Part shown: positions 36,157 to 43,873 of the stretch, piece after piece
How the letters are laid out: each line of letters begins with the position of its first letter
Numbering within the stretch: the first letter of the stretch is position 1
Assembly: GCF_025403485.1 (NCBI RefSeq)
Contig: NZ_CP099966.1
Span: 1,302,001 to 1,366,000 of the forward strand
Length of the DNA stretch: 64,000 nucleotides
From: Chryseobacterium paludis
GTDB taxonomy: Bacteria; Bacteroidota; Bacteroidia; Flavobacteriales; Weeksellaceae
Direction: 5' to 3'
Made by a program: the position numbers and the translations under genes
Notes under the pieces: model-generated
Told to the model about the DNA's origin: nothing
Seen by the model: only the letters and a program-made list of their open reading frames with translations
Database searches by the model: none

Positions 36157-37065
36157 TCAATTAAACATTTGTCTGAATTCAAGCGGAGAAACAGATGTTC
36201 TGTTCTTGAATAATCGGTGGAATGATTGCGGATATTCAAAGCCCAAATGATAACCAATTTCAGAAACTGACATAGAAGTTGTTGACAGTAATTCCTTAGC
36301 CTTTTCTATTAATCTGTACTGTATATGCTGCTGTGTTGTTTGTCCGGTATGAATTCGCAATGTATCACTCAGATAGTTTGGGCTGATGTGAAGTTTTTTT
36401 GCGATAAATTGCACGGAAGGTATACCATTGATCATTAAATTATCATTTTTAAACTGTTCGTCAAGTAAAGTTTCCAGGTGGTTTAAAAGATCATTGTTTA
36501 CTTTTTTTCTTGTTAAAAATTGACGGTTATAAAAACGGTCTGAGTATTTTAAAAGCAGATCAATATTAGATATCAATAAATCCTGGGTGAAAATATCCAT
36601 ATTATTTTCTGTTTCTCTTCGTATATTATCTATGATATCCGTAACCAACTTTTCTTCTTTTTCAGAAAGATGCAAAGCCTCATTAGCAGAATACGAAAAA
36701 TAACCATAATCTTTGATAGCAGAAGCTAATGGATATCCCTGTAAAAAATCGGGGTGAATAACAATCACACTGCCTTTTACTTCAGACAACAGGATATTTT
36801 CAAACTGTACAACCTGATTCGGTGCAATAAAATACATAATCCCATCTTCAAAGTCATAGTAATGCTGCCCATACCTGAACTTTCCTGCACATTCATTTTT
36901 AATCGCAATAACATAGAAATCCGTACTTACAGTATTAAGAAGAGTTTCATGATGCACAGAAACTTCATTAAAATCAAAAACACTGATCAGTGGATTTGAA
37001 GGCCTTTTAAGGTTCAAATAGCTGTGCAATGCGGTAATTGAATTTATTTTTTCCGGTGTTTTCAT
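36157..37065 (-). CDS. AraC family transcriptional regulator
   Basis: 302 residues, paralogous to the protein at 3579-4460. The N-terminal sensor half has KFRYGQHYYDFEDGIMYFIAPNQVVQFEN. The C-terminal HTH pair has SVQFIAKKLHISPNYLSDTLRIHTGQTTQQHIQ and SVSEIGYHLGFEYPQSFHRLFKNRTSVSPLEFRQMF. It lies 40 bp downstream of an NAD(P)-binding reductase-like gene on the same strand, so the two are probably one transcript and the regulator probably controls it. Confidence 0.9.
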   Translation of the reverse strand: MKTPEKINSITALHSYLNLKRPSNPLISVFDFNEVSVHHETLLNTVSTDFYVIAIKNECAGKFRYGQHYYDFEDGIMYFIAPNQVVQFENILLSEVKGSVIVIHPDFLQGYPLASAIKDYGYFSYSANEALHLSEKEEKLVTDIIDNIRRETENNMDIFTQDLLISNIDLLLKYSDRFYNRQFLTRKKVNNDLLNHLETLLDEQFKNDNLMINGIPSVQFIAKKLHISPNYLSDTLRIHTGQTTQQHIQYRLIEKAKELLSTTSMSVSEIGYHLGFEYPQSFHRLFKNRTSVSPLEFRQMFN

Positions 37066-37105
37066 TTTTTATATTATTAAATAATGATACATCTTAAATT
37101 GACTA

Positions 37106-38041
37106 TTATATTAAAGCCTGCTGTTCTTTCTTTATTTGCTCTATTCCCTTTCTATAGGTTGTTACCTCAAAATCAGGAAATCTATTTCTGAATTTTGAAT
37201 CATCAAAAAGATTGTCATATCCATATCTTGGCAGCAATTCCTGCAGCTCTTTTGCGTTTTCATTGAATAAAGCACTAAGCTTAAAAGCAAATTTAGGAAT
37301 TGTAAAATATTTAAATTCCTGCCCATAAATTTCAGAAGCTAAAGCAATAAACTCCTTGTAAGTTAATTTATGATCATCTACCGGAAGATGCCAGGTCTGT
37401 CCGAATGCATCAGGAGTATTTCCAATTAGAGCAGTGGCCCTGCTTGCATCTGGAGTCCATATCAGACTTCTTAACTTATCATCTCTCAATGGTACTTTGA
37501 GCTTTTTACTTTCTTTTATTGCATCAAAAATAAAAGCGTTTGTAATACTTTGTGTCTTACCAGGACCATAAAACTCAGGAGCTCGACAGATTACTATTTC
37601 TATTTCTCCTGCTTTCATTTCTTTTAAAAGCATATCTGCCATTTCTTCTCTCACTCTGCCTTTCCTTCCAATTGGCGAAAAGCGGGTGTTCTCAGTGAGA
37701 ACCTTGTCGTTTTGCGGATACATATAGGTATTGTCAAAAAACACCAATTTACTTCCATTGATTTTACAAGCTTCGATTACATTTTTGGTAATGAGAGGAA
37801 ATCGTTTTTCCCATAGATCAGAATTCATAGGCAGTCCTAAAGTAAAATAGGCAATTTCACTCCCTTTTACAGCTTCAATAGCATTTTCTCTAACAGATAG
37901 ATCTGCAGAGAATATTGTATCTGTAGGATTCACTTTCTTTGCGTTTCTGCTCACGATTCTAATATCAGAAGTAAAGTTTCGTTTCAGTTCTCTTGCCAGT
38001 TCTTCACCAATCTGGCCATTGGCACCTAATATAGTCTGCAT
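37106..38041 (-). CDS. NAD(P)-binding atypical SDR (NmrA/epimerase type)
   Basis: 311 residues from MQTILGANGQIGEELAREL, where the Rossmann strand begins. An upstream in-frame ATG adds 22 residues without family fit. GANGQIGEE is the dinucleotide loop, with VVFFDNTYMYPQND and CRAPEFYGPGK further on; the latter parallels the Y-G-P region of extended SDRs. The Tyr-x3-Lys active site is not obvious, so it may be a sensor or a reductase with an altered site. It is the first gene of the pair with the AraC regulator. Confidence 0.82.
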   Translation of the reverse strand: MQTILGANGQIGEELARELKRNFTSDIRIVSRNAKKVNPTDTIFSADLSVRENAIEAVKGSEIAYFTLGLPMNSDLWEKRFPLITKNVIEACKINGSKLVFFDNTYMYPQNDKVLTENTRFSPIGRKGRVREEMADMLLKEMKAGEIEIVICRAPEFYGPGKTQSITNAFIFDAIKESKKLKVPLRDDKLRSLIWTPDASRATALIGNTPDAFGQTWHLPVDDHKLTYKEFIALASEIYGQEFKYFTIPKFAFKLSALFNENAKELQELLPRYGYDNLFDDSKFRNRFPDFEVTTYRKGIEQIKKEQQALI

Positions 38042-38297
38042 GATATTGTGTTTATACTTTTTTCTAATGCAAAATTCGGGCATAACCTTAAATAAATGGT
38101 ATCTCAATTACTTGAGTTCATAACCATATCTCTGTTATGAATAATTATTACTCATTTACTAATCTTATTTATTCTAAGAAAAAATACTGCAAAACACTGT
38201 CTTAAACTGTATTCTTGAACACTATGAAGAATGTGTATTTATACTAAACTTGTATATTTGCCAAAATATAACATTCATTCACAACACAAAATTATTG

Positions 38298-38798
38298 ATG
38301 GTGACACCTCATGCCTCCCATAAGCTTATTCCAATGACCACTTTCGTTCTTGAATATTATTCAAACGAAGGATATGCCGATCTTCAGACATTAAATCTGG
38401 TGAATAACTATGCAAACCTGCTGAAACATCCCTTAACTCTTGGAATGTTTGTTCCTGTAGATCCAGATGGAAACATTTTGAAAGAACCTAAAAATTATTT
38501 AAGCTGGAAATCTCTTGAACATAATACCCAAAAAGAAAATGATAACTTCGGAGGTCCCGGATTTGAAGAAAACCGCATCTACCAAAAGGCAGAACAAAAC
38601 TGTTTTTTTGAAGGTTTTAAAGTAGCTTATAATGGGTATTCAGTGGTGAGAATTGTGGCATCCTATGATGATTCTATTGAACTCTCATTTAACAAGATCG
38701 ATTTGAAATTTCAGACATTTGAAGACATTGAGTCTCTTACAGTTTTCGATGAAATATATTTAAGTTCTACCGCTTTGAAGGTTATTGGTATCAAATAA
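38298..38798 (+). CDS. Hypothetical cytoplasmic protein
   Basis: 166 residues from MVTPHASHKLIPMTTF. A start at 38250 lies in the -7 promoter match TATATTTG (38253-38260) and can be excluded. The alternative MTTFVLEYYSNEG at 38334 is equally possible. Segments such as NYANLLKHPLTLGMFVPVDPDGNILKEPKNYLSW and FEGFKVAYNGYSVVRIVASYDDSIELSF look like a compact globular protein. I do not recognise the family. It is followed by a bacteriocin-like peptide gene on the same strand, 90 bp away, but probably on its own transcript. Confidence 0.65.
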   Translation: MVTPHASHKLIPMTTFVLEYYSNEGYADLQTLNLVNNYANLLKHPLTLGMFVPVDPDGNILKEPKNYLSWKSLEHNTQKENDNFGGPGFEENRIYQKAEQNCFFEGFKVAYNGYSVVRIVASYDDSIELSFNKIDLKFQTFEDIESLTVFDEIYLSSTALKVIGIK

Positions 38799-38888
38799 TA
38801 CAATTCTTATTATTTTTTTTCAAATGATTAACAGTTAGTTAGGAAAATATTCATCATATTTACATAACAAACCACTAAATTATTTAAA

Positions 38889-39023
38889 ATGAAAAATTTC
38901 AAAAAAATTTCAAAAGAGGATTTAAAAACAATCAAAGGTGCAGCTTCGGTATGCCCAAAAAATCATTACTGGTGTACACCTTCAGGAGGCTGTATTCCTA
39001 ATGAACAAACTTGTTGTTTATAA
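38889..39023 (+). CDS. Bacteriocin-like peptide with GG-type leader and Cys-rich core
   Basis: 44 residues. The leader MKNFKKISKEDLKTIKGA has the KxLxxEDLKxIxGG/A form of Bacteroidota bacteriocin-like peptides that are cleaved after the double glycine by a peptidase-containing ABC exporter. The core holds five Cys in 26 residues (VCP, WCT, GCI, TCC) with Trp, Tyr and two Gly before a Cys. The leader is nearly the same as that of the peptide at 50152, which supports a shared processing system. No exporter or modification enzyme is encoded in the window. Confidence 0.75.
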   Translation: MKNFKKISKEDLKTIKGAASVCPKNHYWCTPSGGCIPNEQTCCL

Positions 39024-39070
39024 GCCAGAGGACCATCATAGCAATCCATAAAAAGATTGTATAAATTTCA

Positions 39071-39096
39071 AAAACCCCTAGCTAAGCAGGGGTTTT
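39071..39096. terminator. Bidirectional terminator overlapping the MFS stop codon
   Basis: AAAACCCC (39071-39078) pairs with GGGGTTTT (39089-39096) across a short loop. It follows the peptide gene on the plus strand, while the loop includes the stop codon of the convergent transporter gene (39082-39084). Confidence 0.75.
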
Positions 39097-40254
39097 CTTA
39101 ATAATGTCTGAGCTCACTATTTCTGTCTTTTTAAGAAGAAGAATTAAAAACGAAACAGCTAAACACAACATACTTGACCAAATAATTTGATGAATACCAA
39201 AATGGGCAATCCAAAAACCTCCAATACTTGTCCCTAATGTAACAGCAATATTTCCACAAGAAGTAAAAATACTGTTAATAAATTCACGCGATTCAGGTGC
39301 TGAAGAAGTTACATTAATATTGCTGATGAGAAAACCACCAGAATGCACCAGGCCCCAGATCGCTATCATGATGGCAACCGATATAAATTCTGTCCCTAAA
39401 TTATAAAGTAAAAGATGCACAACACCTAAAGACAGGATAAATAAAAGTGTAGTGATATAGATGCTTTTAGATAAAAATTTACCCGCCAACTGATTGCCAA
39501 AAATTCCGGCAACTCCAAAAATAAATAAGAGAATACTTATTTCCTTGCCATTCATTCTATTTACTTTTCCCAGATAATCAGCCATATATCCATAAGTAGC
39601 ATACATTGCCGCAATGATAAAACAAGCTACCAACAAGTTGATCCATAAAACCTTCTTCTTAAAAATACTACTATTTGTACCTGCTGCTTTTTTATCCGGA
39701 ATTGGAATGTTCGGTAAAAAGAGCAATATTCCAGCAAATGAAATAACATTTATAACAGCATAAAGGATAAAAGATGATTGCCAATTAAATACATCTGCCA
39801 TTAATGTAGCAATAGGGATACCCAGAATACTTGCAATGGTAAAGCCTCCAAAGACGATACTTACAGCCCTGGGAGCTTCTTTTTCGGAAACTAAATTAGC
39901 TGCGGAAGATAAAGCAATAGACCAGTAAACAGGATGAAAAAATCCAGGTAAAATTCTTGCAACAAGCAGAAATCCAAAATTGGGGGCAATGATAGAAAGT
40001 AAGTTGGAGAAAGCAAAGATCCCTAAAACAAATGCCATTAAATTTTTTCTTTTAAAAGAAGATAAAAGCATCATCATAAATGGTCCGGAAACAGCAACTG
40101 CTAATGCAAAGCCACTCAATAACCAACCTGCTTTCTCAATACTTACATCAAATGCAGTTGCCAATTGCGGCAATATACCAATCACACCAAATTCAGTGGT
40201 ACCAATACCAAAGATGCCTAACGCCAAAATGTAAAGTGTTCTTTTTGATTTCAT
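39082..40254 (-). CDS. MFS transporter (AraJ/YdhP-like efflux type)
   Basis: 390 residues and about 12 hydrophobic helices. It starts LYILALGIFGIGTTEFGVIGILPQLA, the signature of the DHA1 group that exports sugars, arabinose-like compounds or drugs, with GPFMMML, GFFHPVYWSIALSSAANLV and SREFINSIFTSCGNIAVTLGTSIGGF further on. It is divergent from an HxlR regulator; the 109-bp gap between them holds two palindromes. Drug or electrophile efflux under HxlR control is a sound inference. Confidence 0.9.
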   Translation of the reverse strand: MKSKRTLYILALGIFGIGTTEFGVIGILPQLATAFDVSIEKAGWLLSGFALAVAVSGPFMMMLLSSFKRKNLMAFVLGIFAFSNLLSIIAPNFGFLLVARILPGFFHPVYWSIALSSAANLVSEKEAPRAVSIVFGGFTIASILGIPIATLMADVFNWQSSFILYAVINVISFAGILLFLPNIPIPDKKAAGTNSSIFKKKVLWINLLVACFIIAAMYATYGYMADYLGKVNRMNGKEISILLFIFGVAGIFGNQLAGKFLSKSIYITTLLFILSLGVVHLLLYNLGTEFISVAIMIAIWGLVHSGGFLISNINVTSSAPESREFINSIFTSCGNIAVTLGTSIGGFWIAHFGIHQIIWSSMLCLAVSFLILLLKKTEIVSSDIIKKTPA

Positions 40255-40263
40255 TTAAAATAT

Positions 40264-40283
40264 TTTTTGCAAATTTGCAAAAA
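40264..40283. promoter_or_regulatory. 20-bp perfect palindrome ahead of the MFS gene
   Basis: TTTTTGCAAATTTGCAAAAA is fully self-complementary and ends 9 bp upstream of the MFS start codon. It would block transcription start or ribosome access if bound or folded. No regulator can be assigned to it with confidence. Confidence 0.45.
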
Positions 40284-40300
40284 GCACTATCAATAAATCA

Positions 40301-40324
40301 TATACTTACTAATAAGTGATATAC
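40301..40324. promoter_or_regulatory. Candidate HxlR operator
   Basis: ATACTTACTAATAAGTGATAT has inverted ACTTA/TAAGT arms around CTAA (40304-40317). HxlR-family proteins such as YodB and HypR bind TACTTACT-type inverted repeats, so this is the natural site for the divergent regulator. Confidence 0.55.
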
Positions 40325-40363
40325 TAACCTTTTAGAAAGTGTAAGCAAAATTAATTTCATTTT

Positions 40364-40726
40364 ATGCCTGAGTTTTTCCACGATAAAAGACTATACTATA
40401 CCCCTATAGAGTTTGCATTAAGCCATATAGGAGGAACCTGGAAAATGCCTATTTTGTGGCGTTTGCAGGAGAAAGCGTTGCGATTTAATGAACTAAAAAA
40501 AGACATTCCACACATTACTGATAAAATGCTTACCAGTCAGCTCAGAGAGTTGGAAAGTAAAGGATTGGTTAACCGAAAAGTTTTTCCGGTCGTCCCACCA
40601 AAAGTAGAGTATAGCTTAACAGAAAAGGGAGAAAAAGCAATTCCTGTCATAGAAACTATTATGAAATACGGTTATGAATTGATCATTGATGAAGGTATCG
40701 AATATCCACCAAAAAAGAAGGAGTAA
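40364..40726 (+). CDS. HxlR family transcriptional regulator
   Basis: 120 residues. The winged-helix core YTPIEFALSHIGGTWKMPILWRLQEKALRFNELKKDIPHITDKMLTSQLRELESKGLVNRKVF is the HxlR signature. There is no cysteine in the protein, so the thiol-switch mode of YodB/HypR is not available; sensing must be by ligand. It is divergent from the MFS transporter and probably controls it. Confidence 0.9.
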   Translation: MPEFFHDKRLYYTPIEFALSHIGGTWKMPILWRLQEKALRFNELKKDIPHITDKMLTSQLRELESKGLVNRKVFPVVPPKVEYSLTEKGEKAIPVIETIMKYGYELIIDEGIEYPPKKKE

Positions 40727-40754
40727 TTAAAACAATTGGTATTGTTGTTATTCT

Positions 40755-41228
40755 TTAATCGAGTTTTTTGTTATGAAAATTGTCAATCTTTTTCTCTAAC
40801 ATTTCTTTAAAATTATTAAAAGCATCAACCTCCTCCTGTGTGTTACTCAAGGGTTGGGAAGGCCGTGGATTACTAATTGCCCAATGGCATGATCTACTAT
40901 CAGTAAATCGGAGTTTAAAGCCTCGATACATGAAATACCATGGTGAAACGATTTTTATAATATCTCTAAAATAAATTCTCCCATAGAGATCTGATTCCAT
41001 ATGATCCGGGTAGAATACAATACGTTCTTTTCTCCACATCCACCGGATAGAGATAAAAGATAATATAATAAATTCAATGATGCTGATACCTAGCAGCCAA
41101 TTGATATGAATATCTATTATTTTTCCTCCGATAACCGTTATCAGAAGTAATAGAGGAACGCTGAGTGCACATTGTGCAGCACGTTGGTTATCTGGCATTA
41201 CAAATTCAAAAGTTGATGTAGGTGTCAA
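40755..41228 (-). CDS. Hypothetical membrane protein with PH-like domain
   Basis: 157 residues. Two membrane helices (VPLLLLITVIGGKIIDIHI and WLLGISIIEFIILSFISIRWM) precede a soluble region (RIVFYPDHMESDLYGRIYFRDIIKIVSPWYFMYRGFKLRFTDSRSCHW). The layout of two helices plus a strand-rich domain resembles small bacterial PH-domain proteins. No named family recognised. It is convergent with the HxlR gene. Confidence 0.6.
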   Translation of the reverse strand: MTPTSTFEFVMPDNQRAAQCALSVPLLLLITVIGGKIIDIHINWLLGISIIEFIILSFISIRWMWRKERIVFYPDHMESDLYGRIYFRDIIKIVSPWYFMYRGFKLRFTDSRSCHWAISNPRPSQPLSNTQEEVDAFNNFKEMLEKKIDNFHNKKLD

Positions 41229-41490
41229 TGATGATCAAATGTTTTGGTAAATATACTAAACCCTTCTATTACAGGCCATGTTCCAGCTCATTCCCACATT
41301 AAGCTTTCTTACAAAATACAGTCAGTAGTTATACGTATTTCCCTTTAAGTAGAAATACTCTTGTTTCTCTTTATTTCCCGTCGTAAATTTAGGATACTAA
41401 ATCTTAATAACCATGGAGACCAGAAACCATTACAAAACGGGGCGCAATTCCGAAAAGCCAAATGAGTAGGGAGCGAAAAAACTGAATATT

Positions 41491-42816
41491 ATGAATCATG
41501 TAAAGTACAGGGTTGGAAAATGGCTTCCTTCCGACAGGAATTTTCTAAATAGCTGGATAGAAAAGAAGGTCAATCAGGCCAAACATTCTAAACTTGCCAT
41601 AAATCCGGCTATTGCTGATCTTAGAGATACCATATACAATGATCCAATTTTGTATATGAGCTTCACCAGTATGTATGATGAAATTCCGCAGGGTTACAAC
41701 GAACCTGTAAAAAACTTTGACACCATGCTTCTCGTCATGAATCAGATTCTACAGGAAGCACCATGCTACAGCACGATAGAGAATACAATAGGACTGGTTG
41801 GCTTTCCCATCAATGCTATTTTAGATTGGGCAATGGGAACCAGTGGCGGATATTTAGCATTCACCAATACGGTGGTTAACGAAAAACTAAATGTGATCCT
41901 GAACGAATGGAAATTATTTCTTCAATCTGAAGCTTCAAAATATGTTCTTGCCAACGGTCCGATACATCAGCCACAACCAGATTACACCAATCCGGTTGGC
42001 TGGTTTTCACCGGAGGCTCTGGAAGCAATTGCCGCTATGGATCCGTTGAGAGGGCAGGGCAATGATCCACAGGATGCATTATCCAATTTTATATATAACT
42101 ATCAATGTCAGCCCACTCAGCCTTATTTTGGTTATAAAAGCTGGGATGATTTCTTCACCCGTGAGTTTAATCCCGGTGTAAGGGAAGTAAGCAATGCGGA
42201 CAAAGATCCTTCCGTTATTGTAAGTGCCTGTGAATCGGCTCCCTATAATTGTGTAACCAACGCGATGATGAGAGATAAGTTCTGGATGAAAGGACAGCCC
42301 TATTCACTAGTGGATATTATGAACAATCATCCGCTATCACAACAATTTGGAGACAACAGTACCGTATATCAGGCATTCCTTTGTGCCAAAACATACCACA
42401 GATGGAACAGTCCCGTTGATGGAAGAGTAATTGCCATTCAGAATGTGCCGGGTACGTATTATGCTGAAGCTCCTGTAGAAGGTTACGATCCTGCAGGTCC
42501 TAATGATTCTCAAGGCTATATTGCCGAATTGGCGGCGCGTGCATTGATCTTTATACAGTCAGACAATCCAAAAATTGGATTGATGTGCTTTGTAGCTATC
42601 GGTATGGCAGAAGTTTCCAGTTGTGAGATCACCGTAAAAGTAGGAGATCATATCAAAAAAGGAGATCCAACAGGGACCTTCCATTTTGGTGGATCTACCC
42701 ATTGTTTAATTTTCAGACCAGGAGTGAATATCGATTTTGATTTCCATGGACAGACCCCAAGTTTAAATACCTATAATATTCCAGTAAAATCAAGGATTGG
42801 GGTAGTAAAAGGTTAA
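41491..42816 (+). CDS. Pyruvoyl-dependent decarboxylase, phosphatidylserine decarboxylase family (PsiD-like)
   Basis: 441 residues, far longer than a normal PSD and about the size of fungal PsiD. Residues about 20-190 are an extra N-terminal domain of the PSD-associated type. The catalytic part has TYHRWNSPVDGRVIAIQNVPGTYYAE and CFVAIGMAEVSSCEITVK. It ends with the self-cleavage site FHFGGSTHCLIFRPG, where Ser402 would become the pyruvoyl group of a 40-residue alpha chain. There is no membrane segment, so a soluble amino-acid (tryptophan- or aromatic-type) decarboxylase is more likely than lipid synthesis. It is a lone gene; the 262-bp gap ahead holds only a short 18-codon frame (41413-41469) of doubtful meaning. 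Confidence 0.85.
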   Translation: MNHVKYRVGKWLPSDRNFLNSWIEKKVNQAKHSKLAINPAIADLRDTIYNDPILYMSFTSMYDEIPQGYNEPVKNFDTMLLVMNQILQEAPCYSTIENTIGLVGFPINAILDWAMGTSGGYLAFTNTVVNEKLNVILNEWKLFLQSEASKYVLANGPIHQPQPDYTNPVGWFSPEALEAIAAMDPLRGQGNDPQDALSNFIYNYQCQPTQPYFGYKSWDDFFTREFNPGVREVSNADKDPSVIVSACESAPYNCVTNAMMRDKFWMKGQPYSLVDIMNNHPLSQQFGDNSTVYQAFLCAKTYHRWNSPVDGRVIAIQNVPGTYYAEAPVEGYDPAGPNDSQGYIAELAARALIFIQSDNPKIGLMCFVAIGMAEVSSCEITVKVGDHIKKGDPTGTFHFGGSTHCLIFRPGVNIDFDFHGQTPSLNTYNIPVKSRIGVVKG

Positions 42817-42839
42817 TTTATTTTAAAATAAAACTAAAG

Positions 42840-42870
42840 AAAGAGTTATGTGATTTCAATGTAACTCTTT
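42840..42870 (+). terminator. Intrinsic terminator after the decarboxylase gene
   Basis: AAAGAGTTA (42840-42848) pairs with TAACTCTTT (42862-42870), followed by TTATTTTT. Confidence 0.7.
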
Positions 42871-43053
42871 TTATTTTTCGTATCGTAACTTTCCTAAATA
42901 ATCTTTCCAAATTTTACCGTAATGTTTTAATAAACGGTTGTTTAAAGTGGCGTAAAAAACTCAATTTTAGTAGAATTAAGAAAAATGTTTTTTTTGATTT
43001 TTGTCAAGAGGAAAACTCCTCATTCCAAACTACTTTTGTTAATAAAATACATC

Positions 43054-43719
43054 ATGTTTATAGGACACTTTGGACTTTCATTTGCAGCTAAAAAGGCTGC
43101 ACCACAAGTTTCACTAGGAATTCTCTTTATTGCTACTCAATTTGTAGATATCCTTTGGCCCTTTCTCCTCATTTTCAACATTGAAAAGGTAGCTATTATA
43201 CCTGGCTATACGAAGACAAATGCTTTTGAATTTTTATTATACCCTTATACACATAGTTTACTCATGAATATAGTATGGGGTGTCATCGTAGGATTTATTT
43301 ACTGGCTTGTTAAAAGAGACAGACAAGGTGCAATCGTCGTGGGTATCTGTGTGCTAAGTCACTGGTTTCTTGACTTAATTGTTCATGTTGCGGATTTGCC
43401 ATTGACACCTTTTAATGATTATAAAGTGGGTTTTGGTCTTTGGAATCATGTCATGATTACGCTATTTACTGAGACTGCAATATTCTTAATTGGTACATCT
43501 GTTTATGCTGCAATTACTAAAGCCAAAAATAAAATTGGAAAGTGGGGATTATGGATATTGATTGCTTTACTTTTAATGATCAACCTAGCCAATACTTTTG
43601 GCCCGACACCCCCTGATTCAATAATGACATTATTTATATCTTCAATTATTGCATCAGTACTTATTATCTCGTTAGCCTATTGGGTAGATAAAAACCGGGA
43701 GATTAAAAACAATATTTAA
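43054..43719 (+). CDS. YdjM/LexA-type inner-membrane metal-dependent hydrolase
   Basis: 221 residues from MFIGHFGLSFAAKK; TACTTTTG at 43031-43038 is a -7 match just upstream, which rules out the longer reading from 42985. Conserved histidines fit the family: GHFGLSFAAKK, PYTHSLLMN and VLSHWFLDLIVHVADLPL. Five or six membrane helices are visible. These proteins were named for similarity to a LexA-controlled membrane hydrolase; the substrate is unknown. The gene stands alone. Confidence 0.8.
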   Translation: MFIGHFGLSFAAKKAAPQVSLGILFIATQFVDILWPFLLIFNIEKVAIIPGYTKTNAFEFLLYPYTHSLLMNIVWGVIVGFIYWLVKRDRQGAIVVGICVLSHWFLDLIVHVADLPLTPFNDYKVGFGLWNHVMITLFTETAIFLIGTSVYAAITKAKNKIGKWGLWILIALLLMINLANTFGPTPPDSIMTLFISSIIASVLIISLAYWVDKNREIKNNI

Positions 43720-43824
43720 TTTATGAAGAGCTATACAAGTCTTTATAATTAATGAAGATTGCTTATTTTAAAATGGCTCAAATAGTATTAATTCTTTAAT
43801 CCGATTTATATTGTAAAGATTCTA

Positions 43825-43868
43825 TACCTTTAACAGATTTTATTTTTATAAATTATCCTATAACAGAT
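43825..43868. promoter_or_regulatory. Autoregulatory MocR operator (twin TAACAGAT)
   Basis: TAACAGAT occurs at 43831-43838 and 43861-43868, starting 30 bp apart (22 bp between copies). The first overlaps TACCTTTA (43825-43832), a near match to the -7 element, and the second ends 5 bp before the MocR start codon. Binding here would repress the regulator gene. The same pair, inverted and with the same spacing, lies ahead of the next gene. Confidence 0.7.
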
Positions 43869-43873
43869 AGTGC

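Noticed and set aside
41413..41469. 18-codon ORF METRNHYKTGRNSEKPNE ahead of the decarboxylase
   Set aside because: No family, no sign of coupling, and only a weak promoter-like TAAATTTA upstream; kept only as a note.
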